64,000 nt of DNA from Achatina immaculata (Eukaryota > Mollusca > Gastropoda > Stylommatophora > Achatinidae): NCBI GenBank assembly GCA_009760885.1, contig CM019692.1, forward strand, positions 50,311,430-50,375,429, in the 5' to 3' direction. The notes under the pieces were generated by a model that saw only the letters and a program-made list of their open reading frames with translations, made no database searches and was not told the origin of the DNA. Positions within the stretch are counted from its first letter, which is position 1. Each line of letters opens with the position of its first letter. Shown here one piece after another: positions 30,151-41,816 of this stretch. The position numbers and the translations under genes are program-made.

Positions 30151-31854
30151 GTATTCATTAATGACCTGGTCAATGAACTTCCCTATGGAATCAAAGCGGC
30201 ACTGTATGCAGATGATCTGGTCATGTGGTGTACAGATGAATATGCGACAGTTGCTACACAGAGACTCCAAAGAGCAGCAGACATCTTGACATCATGGACA
30301 AACAAATGGTGTGTAAGTATAAACACAGAGAAATCAAGTACCACTCTGTTCACCCTCTCATCTAAACAGAAAGCAGGTAAGATCTTTGTAAATGAAATAC
30401 CCTTAAGGATGGACAACCAACCCACTTACTTAGGAGTGACTCTTGACTCAAAACTGACTTGGAAGCAACACATCAACAGTGCAGAAGCAAAAGCCAGAAG
30501 AAAACTAGCCATATTAAGAAAATTGAGTGGAACCACATGGGGAGCTAGTGAAAGAATCCTCAAGAATGTATATCAGCAAAGTATTCTACCACATTTAGAA
30601 TATGGCTCAACATCTTGGTGCACAGCATCAAACACTACGCTGCATAATCTAGACAAGGTTCAAAATCAGTCACTACGGATTATCACAGGTGCCATGAGGT
30701 CCACACCAATAGTAGAAATGCAGAAAATAGTTGGTGTTCAAGCGCTAAAGGAACGTAGAGACACAAAGGTCATGACCATGAGAGAAAAATTCCTTAGCTC
30801 TGTAAGCCATCCCCTGAAGGAGAGATTCAATAACTTGGCATTAGGACGGCTTAAAAGAAGCAGCTTCATTCATCAGGCCAAGCGTATGCGTAAGCTGATA
30901 CCTGACCTTCCAACTGTAGTCGCTCCATTATCATCTGTACCAGAGCATACACCATGGAAAGAAGCAGATTATACACAAATAACTATTCAGACTGAAGTGA
31001 AAGGTGTGCAGAATGGTGAGATGCAGAGCAGTCTTGTAAGATCAACAGCCACACTTAGTGTTCTAGATGACAAATATCCATGTGACACCTGGATACGTGT
31101 GTATACAGATGGATCTGCACATAATGCCATAAAGAATGGAGGGGCAGGAGCATATATTGAATATCCAAACAACACCATTGACAAGATTTCCATACCCACT
31201 GGTAAATACTGCAACAACTTTGATGCAGAAGTTAGGGCAATTATTGCTGCAGTTGAAAAACTATCAGACTCCAGAATTGATACATGTCCTGTAGTAATTC
31301 TCACAGATGCAAGATCAGTACTGGAGGCTCTTCAGTGCAACAAACTACCAGACCTTAAGGATGCCTTGTCAAAAATTGGCTTACAACATGGAGCCACTTT
31401 GCAATGGATTCCCTCCCACTGTGGGATACCAGGCAATGAGAAAGCTGACCATCTGGCCAAAGAGGGCACTGAAATGGAGCAACCAGACATACCAATCACT
31501 TATAATCAGAAGAAAAGCATGATAAAAACCTACAGGAAGCCACAAACACCACCACATGATGACTATCACATGCTAAACAGAAAGGAACAAGTCACCATCT
31601 TCCGTCTCCGAACAGGACACAGCCAACTCCGAAGTCATATGTATACAAAGTTTAAGGTTGGTACTACTAATCTATGTACATGTGCCCAGGTGCCCCAAAC
31701 TGTGGAACATATCCTCCAGAACTGCATCAACTACGAGACACTGAGAAATAATTACTGGCCCAGTGAAACCACTAAAGAAGATAAGCTCTATGGTTCCATA
31801 CATGAATTACAAAAAACAGTGAAATTTATCCAAGAGACAGGACTGCAGATATAG
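30151..31854 (+). CDS. LINE-B RT (C-terminal part) + RNase H protein, truncated but open
   Basis: An uninterrupted frame of about 567 codons, open further upstream into flanking antisense DNA of copy B (to 30121). It begins at VFINDL and has the RT catalytic box YADDLVMW (near 30206), followed by the thumb (TYLGVTLDSKLTWKQHI). The RNase H domain has YTDGSAHNAIKNGG (first Asp, near 31103), AEVRAIIAAVEKL (Glu), LTDARSVLEAL (Asp) and SHCGIPGNEKADHLAKEG (His/Asp), i.e. the full DEDD set. It closes with a CTC..VEHILQNC zinc-knuckle-like end. The upstream endonuclease and first RT blocks are absent through 5' truncation, so it cannot mobilise itself. The I/Nimbus/R1-like group is inferred from RNase H plus the motifs. 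Confidence 0.9.
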   Translation, partial: VFINDLVNELPYGIKAALYADDLVMWCTDEYATVATQRLQRAADILTSWTNKWCVSINTEKSSTTLFTLSSKQKAGKIFVNEIPLRMDNQPTYLGVTLDSKLTWKQHINSAEAKARRKLAILRKLSGTTWGASERILKNVYQQSILPHLEYGSTSWCTASNTTLHNLDKVQNQSLRIITGAMRSTPIVEMQKIVGVQALKERRDTKVMTMREKFLSSVSHPLKERFNNLALGRLKRSSFIHQAKRMRKLIPDLPTVVAPLSSVPEHTPWKEADYTQITIQTEVKGVQNGEMQSSLVRSTATLSVLDDKYPCDTWIRVYTDGSAHNAIKNGGAGAYIEYPNNTIDKISIPTGKYCNNFDAEVRAIIAAVEKLSDSRIDTCPVVILTDARSVLEALQCNKLPDLKDALSKIGLQHGATLQWIPSHCGIPGNEKADHLAKEGTEMEQPDIPITYNQKKSMIKTYRKPQTPPHDDYHMLNRKEQVTIFRLRTGHSQLRSHMYTKFKVGTTNLCTCAQVPQTVEHILQNCINYETLRNNYWPSETTKEDKLYGSIHELQKTVKFIQETGLQI

Positions 31855-31887
31855 ACAGACAGTGCGAACGAAGAAGAAGAAGAAGGA
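30153..31887 (+). mobile_element. LINE-B copy A, 5'-truncated, nested in copy B
   Basis: It starts inside the RT domain (attcattaatgacc) and ends with gcgaacgaagaagaagaag. A perfect 14-bp TSD, ggagtcggctgtgt, lies at 30139-30152 and 31888-31901; it belongs to the coding DNA of copy B on the opposite strand. The order of events is therefore clear: B first, then A. Confidence 0.95.
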
Positions 31888-33653
31888 GGAGTCGGCTGTG
31901 TCCTGTTCGGAGACGGAATATGGTGACGTGTTCCTTTCTGTTTAGCATGTGATAGTCATCATATGGTGGTGTTTGTGGCTTCCTGTAAGTTTTTATCATG
32001 CTTTTCTTCTGATTATAGGTGACTGGTATATCTGGTTGCTCCATTTCAGTGCCCTCTTTGGCCAGTTGGTCAGCTTTCTCATTGCCTGGTATCCCACAGT
32101 GGGAGGGAATCCACTGCAAAGTGACTCCATGTTGTTAGCCAATTTTTGACAAGGCATCCTTAAGGTCTGGAAGTTTGTTGCACCGAAGAGCTTCCAGTAC
32201 TGATCTTGCATCTGTGAGAATTACTACAGGACATGTATCAATTCTGGAGTCTGATAATTTTTCAACTGCAGCAATAATTGCCCTAACTTCTGCATCAAAA
32301 TTGTTGCAGTATTTTCCAGTGGGTATAGAAGTCTTGTCAGTGATGTTGTTTGGATATTCAATATGTGCTCCTGCCCCTCCATTCTTTATGGCATTGTGTG
32401 CAGATCCGTCTGTATACACACGTATCCAGGTGTCACATGGATATTTGTCATCTAGCACACTAAGTGTGGCTGTTGATCTTACAAGGCTGCTTTGCATCTC
32501 ACCATTCTGCACACCTTTCACTTCAGTCTGAATAGTTATTTGTGTATAATCTGCTTCTTTCCATGGTGTATGCTCTGGTACAGATGATAATGGAGCGACT
32601 ACAGTTGGAAGGTCAGGTATCAGCTTACGCATACGCTTGGCCTGATGAATGAAGCCGCTTCTTTTAAGCCGACTTAATGCCAAGTTATTGAATCTCTCCT
32701 TCAGGGGATGGCTTACAGAGCTAAGGAATTTCTCTCCCATGGTCATGACCTTTGTGTCTCTACGTTTCTTTAGCGCTTGAACACCAACTATTTTCTGCAT
32801 TTCTACTATTGGTGTGGACCTCATGGCACCTGTGATAATCCGTAGTGACTGATTTTGAACCTTGTCTAGATTATGCAGCGTAGTGTTTGATGCTGTGCAC
32901 CAAGATGTTGAGCCATATTCTAAATGTGGTAGAATACTTTGCTGATATACATTCTTGAGGATTCTTTCACTAGCTCCCCATGTAGTTCCACTTAATTTTC
33001 TTAATATGGCTAGTTTTCTTCTGGCTTTTGCTTCTGCACTGTTGATGTGTTGCTTCCAAGTCAGTTTTGAGTCAAGAGTCACTCCTAAGTAAGTGGGTTG
33101 GTTGTCCATCCTTAAGGATATTTCATTTACAAGGATCTTACCGGCTTTCTGTTTAGATGAGAGAATGAACATAGTGGTTCTTGATTTCTCTGTGTTTATA
33201 CTTACACATCATTTGTTTGTCCATGATGTCAAGATGTCTGCTGCTCTTTGGAGTCTCTGTGTAGCAACTGTCGCATATTCATCTGTACACCACATGACCA
33301 GATCATCTGCATACAGTGCCGCTTTGATTCCATAGGGAAGTTCCTTGACCAGGTCATTAATGAATACAAGGAATAGTGTAGGCGAAAGGACTCCTCCTTG
33401 TGGTACACCGTGTCGCAGAAGTACTTTCTGGCTTTTGTGTCCATCCATTACTACTCTAGCTCTTCTATTGTGTAAATAGGACTTTATCCAGTTGTATAGT
33501 CTTCCATTCACATTGCAGTTTCTTAGTTTCCACAGCAGACCTTTTTTCCATACTTTATCAAAGGCTTTCTTTAGGTCTATCCACGCTGCTAGTACAAGGT
33601 TTTTCTCTTGGAATGCATCCTCAATCTCTTGAGAGAGATAGGTCACTTGATGG

Positions 33654-34198
33654 TTCTAGGGACTGCAAATGCGTCTGAAACATCCTCTGCTAGTCAAGTC
33701 CAGTTCCTGGCCTTCCCGTGGCAGAACTGTTTAAACTGACAGGAGAAGGGGCGAGGGCGAATATCTGGTGCCTGAAAACCAGTTACTTAGGGTAGATGAG
33801 TGGTACGTTTGGTAGCTCATCTGCCGCTGTTTGGCGAGATTTTTCAGCTGCCGTGCGTGGAGCGGTGCTCCTCCTGGCCAATGAAGAAAAGTGCAAATGA
33901 GGTTGCCGCGCAACATCACTGCGGAAAAGATGGTAGAAAGGATAAAGCAAAGCAAACAGTCAAATCACGGCACCTCTGGTCTGGAGGTCGGCCACGTCCT
34001 GAGTGCAGTCATATCGGATGAAATGCATGAACCGGCTTGTCCCAGAGGTTAAGACACTGCTGGCGAGACTCTTCAAATGCCGCGCGTGGAGTGAAGCTCC
34101 TCCCGGTCAAGGAAGAAATGCGGAAAAGAAATAAAGGTTGCTGTGCGGTGCCGATGGGAAAAGGTGGTGAAGTGAAGTTTAATCGATATGTCCAGTAG
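33654..34198 (+). mobile_element. GAA-retroposon, 5' half only
   Basis: It has the common 5' terminus ggttctagggactgcaaatg and the first gcgtggag modules, ending at tgtccagtag where LINE-D sequence begins. It abuts LINE-B copy B on the left. No TSD was found, so a later deletion or rearrangement removed its 3' end. Confidence 0.82.
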
Positions 34199-34707
34199 TT
34201 CGTGAAAGTAAAAATAAAGGTCTCAGCCTGAATAAAAAGAAGACTGAAGCAGTGGTCATCTCAGAAAAAAAAAATACCACCAAAATGTAGCACTACCATC
34301 GATGGCACAGAACTGAAACAAGTTGATAGATTCAAGTACTTAGGAACAATTATAACAGTTGATGGGAAATGTCACAACAAAATAAAAAGCAGACGTGCTC
34401 AGGCCATGTCAGCATTCCCTAAAATGAAAAACATCTTGTGCAACAGATCCATGTCAATGGAAACAAGATTCCGAGTACTTAAATGTTACATCGAGGCAAT
34501 TCTGTTTTATGAGTGTGAAGCATGTTCTATGAATAAGAGGGATATTGAAGGTACCAACGAAGAAGTCTTAAGAGAGCCTGGAGTTAAAAGGCAAATTACA
34601 GCAAGGATCAGGGGCAGACAAGCGAGATTTGTAGGACATGTTCTGAGAAGAGGAAAACTGGAACACATTGTGGAACTGGAAAAATTGTGGGAGGAAGAGA
34701 CAGAGGA

Positions 34708-34756
<49 letters not shown>

Positions 34757-34941
34757 ACTGGATGGGCTGTCAGTGTGGCTAGGAAGAAAGACACCGACGG
34801 ATCTCATAATCAACGCAAAAGACAGGGAATTGTGGAGAGAAGTGATCGCATACGCCACACGGCACCGCACTTGACTGATTGATGCTCAGAAAGCCAGAGA
34901 AAGAGATGGGTATAAAAGACTATTGTTTTCCATTTTTTTTA
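34199..34941 (+). pseudogene. LINE-D fragment
   Basis: Reading frames carry, in order: ..LNKKKTEAVVISEK.., DGTELKQVDRFKYLGTIITV, KSRRAQAMSAFPKMKNILCN, RVLKCYIEAILFYECEACSM, ARIRGRQARFVGHVLRRGKL, and after a (GA)n expansion KLLDGLSVWLG, TDLIINAKDRELWREVIAYA. It is the post-catalytic half of an RTE-like RT. A (GA)n run at 34713-34752 interrupts the coding part and shifts the frame. The end has ttgactgattgatg. Confidence 0.82.
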
Positions 34942-34952
34942 AAATGCAGCAC

Positions 34953-36044
34953 ACTGCTGGCGAGACTCTTCGGATGCCGCACGTGGAGTGAAGCTCCTCC
35001 CGGTCAAGGAAGAAACTGCGGAAAAGTAGTAAGGGTTGCTTTGCGGCGCCGATGTGAAAAGGTGAAGGTAAGGATAAAGTGAAGTTTAATCGGTATGTCC
35101 AGTAGTATCGCTGCGAGAGCTACATATACCACGGCGCCTCTGCTCTAGAGGCCGGCCACGTCCGAAATACACCTACACTGATGAAATATGCCTAAACCGG
35201 CATACACTAGGGGTGAAACTTGATGGCTACGCATGTTACGCCACCTCCGCTCTAGAGGATGATCACTCCCGATATACACCCATACTGGTGAAATATGCCT
35301 AAACCGGCTCACACCAAGGGTGAAACTTGAAGGCTAAGCATGTCACGGTACCTCTGCTCTAGAAGTCGGTCACGTCCCAAACACGCCCATACTGGGATAA
35401 TATGCCTAAACCGGCTCAACCCATGGGCAGAAGTCACTAGTGGCGAGGATTCGTCCTCCTGGACAAAAGCTCCATCCTGGTCACAACTAGGAAGGGTAGC
35501 GGCCACGACCACAAAATGCTGAAGTCGGAGACACTGGACCAGGGCAGTCTAGATAGGCAACCACCACTCACACGGCTGGGATGTATGCGTATCCTAATCA
35601 CGCTGAGGTTTTCCGGTGAGAAAGTCCAACGCTGGACTGAATGGGCAACCACCTCTCACCCGGTGGGGATACACAGGTATCTGAAAACACGTCGAGGTTT
35701 TCCGGCGAGAAAGTCCAACTCTAGCCCGGATGGGCTATCTCCTCTCACTCAGCGGGGATAAACTGATATCCAAAATACAAGAGGTTTTCCGGTGAGAAAG
35801 TCTAACTGTAGAATAAACTGGTGCAACGAAAACCACGGTGTCACGCAATCCCGCTTCTGAGACCCATTAAGAATACAGGTTCAAGCCTTGCAATACTCTG
35901 AACCTCTTGTGGTCCTCTCGTGAATCTTGTGTGGTCCTTTCGGGGACCACATAGGGGACCACGGGACTTAATGAGGACCACAGGCGTAACTTCAGTAGGA
36001 TCACAGGGCGGTCTTGGTGGTAAAAGCGAACGAAGAAGAAGAAA

Positions 36045-36077
<33 letters not shown>
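34953..36077 (+). mobile_element. GAA-retroposon, 5'-truncated copy (1125 bp)
   Basis: It begins at actgctggcgagactcttcg and ends in a long imperfect (GAA)n tail. An 11-bp TSD, aaatgcagcac, lies at 34942-34952 and 36078-36088. It is inserted just after the LINE-D fragment. The palindromic 3' domain is at 35900-35990 (gtgtggtcc/ggaccacat stem). Confidence 0.9.
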
Positions 36078-36078
<1 letters not shown>

Positions 36079-36088
36079 AATGCAGCAC

Positions 36089-36525
36089 CCGAAAAGCGGC
36101 CGTTTTCTGTAATTATAAAATACCAATTGAAAAGCATCGCTGCTAATAACATGCAAAATTCAACAATTTCCGCTCACTGTAACTTTTAGACGTGTAGAAC
36201 CTCATTGACAGGTGCACCACCTCTCCCCTGTTCTGGCGCTAGGATGTCACCACCTCACTCTTTCGCCACTTTCCAGCTGAAACCAGCCACTATTTACTCG
36301 CCGCGTGGCTCACTCACTATTTCGTCATTTTTTTCGCTGCTGACGCCTCTAGCAGTTTCCATGGTTACGCGGAAGAAGGCAGATGTATGCATCTCGTGAG
36401 ATCAAGGTGTCATTTCCATTTTATCAAGAATCAGAATATGTAAAGACGTGTAAGATTTGTATTTACAAGCTACGATTGGCCATTCGCTGATGTTCAGCAA
36501 TCGCCATCGCGCTGGACCATAATCA
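36089..36525. other. No gene recognised
   Basis: Unique-looking sequence with only short ORFs; no motif or repeat link seen. Confidence 0.45.
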
Positions 36526-36526
36526 G

Positions 36527-36642
<116 letters not shown>

Positions 36643-37204
36643 GTCTGTCTGGGTGCCTGTCCGTCTTTAAAAAAACTATTTTAAAATCATCCCCTATTAT
36701 CTGATCTTTATTGTCAGTTCCGAATTCTTTCCAGGCCCTATTATTCCAGTTATCTCCCCTAGAACACCGGGGAAGCCCCCGCTAATTTTGTGGTCGATCT
36801 TTCCTGGACTGAACACTTTACACGTCTGTATCTTGTAAGGAATGCAAGATAGAGCTAAACTGGTCCTTATTTTTAGCGTTTCGTCTTGCGGGAAGTGACA
36901 AAATTTTCCTATAGAATCTAAAACAAATACTGAAGTGCTCAACAGCAATGCAGACATAGTTCCTCGCCAGTATTACAGCGTGGTGGCACATAACAAATGT
37001 CTTTGGAACATTTCATTAGACGTACCGGGAGAAAGGACCACATGAGTGGAGCGACAGCACAGTTCTCTGCCCCTGTGAACCAGTTCTGGCCAAGACCCTG
37101 TCCCATCTTTTCTCATAAGCTCCTAGTAACACGCTCGGCCTGACTAACTCTCTCTGCAGTTGTCCAGGTGGTGGAGTCTGTGAGAGGCTTTAAAACGATC
37201 TGCG

Positions 37205-37330
37205 TAAAGATAAGAATGACTGAATGAATGAATGATCTTTATTTTAAAGGGTAAAGAATTGGGCACGCAGGCCCGCCTTACGTTCTGCCCTTCATCACTC
37301 CATCTTTCATTCTTCCCACACACTCGATTT
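37205..37330 (-). repeat. Shared 3'-end repeat (gcctgcgtgccc family), minus strand
   Basis: The reverse complement contains gatggagtgatgaagggcag, gcgggcctgcgtgcccaatt and an ataaagatca block followed by (ATTC)n. Related ends are at 39140-39225 and 49775-49866. Probably the 3' terminus of a retroelement with a polyadenylation-like AATAAA/ATAAAG and a tetranucleotide tail. Confidence 0.65.
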
Positions 37331-37560
37331 AATACAAGTATACATACTACATTAGGGAAAAAAAAAAACATATCGAAAGAGTGTAAGATTAAACTATTGC
37401 ATTCACAGTAAAAGAGAAGAAGTAATTAACCTAATAAAATAGCACTCACGCACGCATACAAGCCCACACACGCACAGACATATACATAAACAAAAATATA
37501 CATTGTCAGTACAGATCTTTTGACATATGCTTTTTAACAAACATTAAAATAATTTCTAAC

Positions 37561-38530
37561 TTCTTCTTCGTTCGCTTCTACCACCAAGACCGTCCCAAGA
37601 TCCTACTGAATTTATGCCTGTGGTCCTCGATAAGTCCCGTGGTCCCCGAAAGAACCACACGAGATCCACGAGAGGACCACAAGAGGTTCAGAGTATCGCA
37701 GGTCTTGAGCCTGTATTCTTAGTGGGTCTCAGAAGAGGGATTGAGTGACACGGTGGTTTTCGTTGCACCAGTTTAGTCTAGAGTTGGACTTTCTCACCGG
37801 AAAACCTCTTGTATTTTGGATATCAGTTTATCCCCGCTGGGTGAGAGGAGGTAGCCCATCCAGGCTAGAGTTGGACTTTCTCACCGGAGAACCTCGACGT
37901 GTTTTGAGGTACCTGTGTATTCAAAGCAGGTGAGAAGTGGTTGCCCATCCAGTCCAGAGTTGGACTTTCTCACCGGAAAACCTCAGCGTGATTAGCATAC
38001 GCATACATCCCAGCCGGGTGAGAGGTGGTTGCCTATCTAGACTGCCCTGGTCCAGTGTCTCTGACTTCAGCATTTTGTGGTCGTGGCCGCTACCCTTCCT
38101 AGTTGTGACCAGGATGGAGCTTTTGTACAGGAGGACGAATCCTCGTCACTAGTGACTTCCACCCCTGGGTTGAGCCGGTTTAGGCATATTATCCCAGTAT
38201 GGGCGTGTTTGGGACGAGACCGACTTCTTGAGCAGAGGTACCGTGACATGCATAGTCATCAAGTTTCGTCCCTGGTGTATGCCGACTTAGGCATATTTCA
38301 CCAGTATGGGTGTATGTCGGACGTGGCCGACCTCTAGAGCAGAGTGGCCGAGCTATGAGTAGCTCTCGCCCCGATACTACTGGTCATACCGATTAAGCTT
38401 CAGTTTATCCTTTCCATCACTTTTTCACATCGGCTCCACACAGCTACCCTAATTGCTTTTCCGCATTTTCTTCATTGGCCAGGAGGGGCTTCAGTCCACG
38501 CGCGGAATCCGAAGAATCTCGCCAGCAGAG
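37561..38530 (-). mobile_element. GAA-retroposon, 5'-truncated copy (970 bp)
   Basis: Inverted tail at 37561; truncated in the gcgtggag module at 38530. An 11-bp TSD, taatttctaac, lies at 37550-37560 and 38531-38541. Confidence 0.9.
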
Positions 38531-38544
38531 TAATTTCTAACAAT

Positions 38545-39010
38545 ATCTAAGAAGTTACTTTTCGAACTATGACATTTTAATAGTTGATGGCTGGAGAGTC
38601 ATGGACCGAGAGAGTACTGGTTATTCTATGAAGGCATATAGCTCTCTACAAGCAAGTAAATAGTGAAAAATGTTTGAGTTAAAGGATGAAGTATTACATT
38701 ACTAATGGTTTTTAAATGGTAGGGGAGGGTGATTTGAAGTGAGCTGTGTGATCACTGTCAATTTATGCGTAGCAAACCGCTTTTGTCGTTTCATTTTCTT
38801 CCTGCGTCTTTACATGTAACATTTATTCATTCATGTAGTGCGATTGATAAATGCAGCGTTAAGCTACAATGAATCATACGGCTTGCCACGGCAAATTGTA
38901 ACAATTACCTTCCTTCTCATTTATGAGAGCTTGTCACGTGGTACTCTCGGAGTAAGAACCAATAGGAATGCGAGTGCTGATGACATTTGGGAGTATGTTA
39001 TATAGGAAAA
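38545..39010. other. No gene recognised
   Basis: Low-complexity-free, AT-leaning sequence with no ORF of interest. Confidence 0.45.
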
Positions 39011-39016
39011 AAAATC

Positions 39017-39076
39017 CTTCTCTCTCTCTTTCTCTCTCTCTCTCCCCTCCTCTCTCTCTCCTCCTCCTCTCTCTAA
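39017..39076. repeat. (CT)n/(CTC)n microsatellite
   Basis: Pyrimidine run with CT and CTC repeats. Confidence 0.88.
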
Positions 39077-39139
39077 TAACTTCAAACTTTGTCAGCATCT
39101 CTTTGATATGGACTATATGCCTCATTAAGCACAGTCTAA

Positions 39140-39224
39140 AGAGTGAAAGCTGTATGATGAAGGGCAGAATGGTAGACGGGCCTGCGTGCCCAATTCTTAA
39201 CCCTTTGAAAATAAAGTCTGTTCG

Positions 39225-39275
<51 letters not shown>
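39140..39275 (+). repeat. Shared 3'-end repeat with (CT)n tail
   Basis: gatgaagggcagaatggtag, acgggcctgcgtgcccaatt and gaaaataaagtctg match 37205-37330 and 49775-49866. It is followed by (GTTC)n and a long (CT)n. Confidence 0.7.
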
Positions 39276-39279
<4 letters not shown>

Positions 39280-39349
39280 ACGCACAAACACAAATCAGTG
39301 TTGACAGGTTTTTTCCCTTTCTTTTCTTTAAATAAAATATAAATGAAAA

Positions 39350-39465
39350 CGGGATGGTGTGAGAGGAGATCACCAACTGAGCTGATGGCATGCATGAAGG
39401 ATCGCGTACTCTGGAGAAGCATAATAGCCAACGCCAGTCGGCACGGCACATGATGATGATGATGA
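39350..39465 (+). pseudogene. LINE-D 3' terminal fragment
   Basis: Reads WCERRSPTELMACMKDRVLW, then RSIIANASRHGT and a (GAT)n tail; nearly identical to the end of 23610-23998. Confidence 0.8.
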
Positions 39466-39487
39466 AATGAAAACTTGAACTCAAGTA

Positions 39488-39548
39488 AGCTACCACGATG
39501 GTGTAGTGGTTAATGCCCTAGCCTGCCGAACAGAAAGTCCCTGGTTCC
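39488..39548 (+). repeat. tRNA-like SINE head fragment
   Basis: ccacgatggtgtagtggtta, atgccctagcctgccgaaca and a B-box-like ctggttcc. It has no body or discriminator end and runs into (CT)n and (CA)n repeats. It is not a plausible tRNA gene. Confidence 0.45.
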
Positions 39549-40535
39549 TTCTCTCTCTCTCTCACACACGCATGCACGCACACACACACACACACTCCTC
39601 AGATGCTGTAGTGACCTAGAAATGTCAAGCAGTATTGCCAATTCCCCCCCCCCCCCACAAAAATATCTAGAATTGCCTCAGAATACATCTAGAATTATCT
39701 AGATTTTAAAGAAAACAATATCCAAAAAATATCTAGAAAATATTTTGTCTCCTAAAACAATGTTTAAGTGAAAATTAATATGGGAAATGTTATTGAAAGT
39801 AATGCTGATACGTTATTAATGGTAATGTGTCATTTATGTTAATAATTACCTTGACTCTGTCACCACAAAAAGAAAAAAAAAATTCATCGCCATCAGCTTC
39901 AGCATTTGACATACCCGCTTGGCAAGATTGATGTAGAAGCTTCATCTCTTGCAGAAGTTTTTTTTTGTGACATGCTGCCACTGTTAAGTTTCTCCTACGG
40001 CTTTTAAAGATTCAGGAGGAAGTTGATAAGTGCAACAGCATTTCCCATGTCGTGATAAGCTGACTTTGACCATTACAAAACTAGCATGAAGAGGTTCCGG
40101 TTTCATTCTCCTTGCAGTTTTGCTGTCAGTAAGGTTGGCCTTGCAGACTCATCAAGATGGTCACAGTTTGCAATAGCACAACTGCAACTCATGAACATGG
40201 TAACTTATCACTCAAGACCATAATGTACAAAAGGCAAAGGTGAAAGGCGCTCTGTATATGCGTGTTTTCTGAGAGTTCACGGGCATTTCCAGATCTTGAT
40301 ATTTGCTTGAATATCAAACTTGTAGAGTTTACAATGAGCTTTGGTATCATCCCCAGCAATCATCATTATCCATTTCGCAAACAATTAATCTTATAACCAT
40401 TCTTTTCTAGATTTTTGTTCGTATTTCTTGAATTTTGTCATTTTCAGAGCGATGCGAGGAAGAAATAAATCAACAGTAATTATGTCCAAATACTTAAACA
40501 CAGTTTGCACTGAGAGCAATGGAACTGTTGAACAA
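39549..40535. other. No gene recognised
   Basis: Short CA repeat and a C run at 39645; otherwise no ORF over about 65 codons and no repeat relationship seen. Confidence 0.45.
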
Positions 40536-40539
40536 TTCC

Positions 40540-40742
40540 AGAATGTTGGGTTGTCCTAACCAGAATGTTGGGTTGTCTTAATCAGAATGTTGGGTTGTCC
40601 TAACCAGAATGTTGGGTTGTCCTAACCAGAATGTTGGGTTGTCCTAACCAGAATGTTGGGTTGTCTTAACCAGAATGTTGGGTTGTCCTAACCAGAATGT
40701 TGGGTTGTCCTAACCAGAATGTTGGGTTGTCCTAACCAGAAT
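40540..40742. repeat. 22-bp minisatellite, 9 units
   Basis: The unit is aaccagaatgttgggttgtc + ct, with a tctt variant. The array is very homogeneous. Confidence 0.96.
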
Positions 40743-41002
40743 GATTTTGCGGCTCTGCCTCACTGATCCATTCTCCAAAATACTAACCAGACAATGGAAG
40801 GTCAAGGCTAAGTGTGGTGTACATATAACAGAACATGCTCAACTAAAACTGAGTCTTCTGGAAGTCTGGCTATTTAATTATACATCAAAACAAAGCTGCC
40901 CTCACTGGCAGAGATTCTTCTGCTTCTTCTTCTTCTTCTTCGTTCGCTTCTATCATCAAGATCGCCCCGTGATCCTACTGAATTTACTCCTGTGGTTCTC
41001 GA

Positions 41003-41816
41003 GATACTCTCATTTAGGATGGAGGCTCAGAGCATCGCGGGATAGTCTCATTTAGGATGGAGGCTCAGAGCATCGCGGGATAGTATCATTTAGGATGGAG
41101 GCTCAGAGCATCGCGGGATAGTATCAGTTAGGAATGAGGCTCAGAGCATCGCGGGATAGTATCATTTAGGAATGAGGCTCAGAGCATCGCGGGATAGTAT
41201 CATTCAGGATGGAGGCTCAGAGCATCGCGGGATAGTATCATTTAGGAATGAGGCTGAGAGCATCGCGGGATATTATCATTTAGGATGGAGGCTGATATTC
41301 CAAACACGTCGAGGTCTTCCGGTGAGAAAGTCCAACCCTAGACCAAACTGGTGCAATGAAAACCACGGTGTCACGCAATCCCGCTTCCGAGACCCACCAA
41401 GAATACAGGCTAAAGCACTGTGATACTCTGAACCCCTTGTGGTCCTTTCGTGGAACTCGTGTGGTCTATTTTGGACCACACAGGGGACCACGGGACCTAA
41501 CGAGGACCACATGCGTGAATTCAGTAGGTTCACAGTGCGGTTTTTGGTGGTAGAAGTGAACGAAGAAGAAGAAGGATGGAGGCTCAGAGCATCGCGGGAT
41601 AGTATCATTTAGGATTGAGGCTCAGAGCATCGCGGGATATTATCATTTAGGATGGAGGCTCAGAGCATCGCGGGATAGTATCATTTAGGATGGAGGCTCA
41701 GAGCATCGCGGGATAGTATCATTTAGGATGGAGGCTCAGAGCATCGCGGGATAGTATCATTTAGGAATGAGGCTCAGAGCATAGCGGGATAGTCTCATTT
41801 AGGATGGAGGCTCAGA
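41003..41816. repeat. 38-bp minisatellite born in the GAA-retroposon
   Basis: The unit is gcatcgcgggatagtatcat + ttaggatggaggctcaga. About 7 units lie before and 6 after the insertion at 41294-41572. The gcatcgcggg part derives from the retroposon. Confidence 0.93.
41294..41572 (+). mobile_element. GAA-retroposon, 5'-truncated copy (279 bp) in the 38-bp array
   Basis: It runs from gatattccaaacacgtcgag to the (GAA)n tail. A 12-bp TSD, aggatggaggct, lies at 41282-41293 and 41573-41584; because the target is itself repetitive the TSD is supported but not unique. It is nearly identical to the copy at 57713-57961. Confidence 0.86.

Larger units (their letters stand above)
29925..33653 (-). mobile_element. 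LINE-B copy B, minus strand, split by copy A
   Basis: The body runs from 33653 leftward to 31888 and resumes at 30152, ending near 29925 at ctgcag followed by (AG)n. Removing 30153-31887 and one TSD restores continuous LINE-B (..cgaacaggacacag, ccgactccgaagtc..). It lacks the usual (GAA)n end. RT motifs in the 33646-33209 frame: WIDLKKAFDKVW, GVPQGGVLSPTLF and YADDLVMW. At least two nonsense changes (near 33208 and 32134) and the insertion make it dead. Confidence 0.92.
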
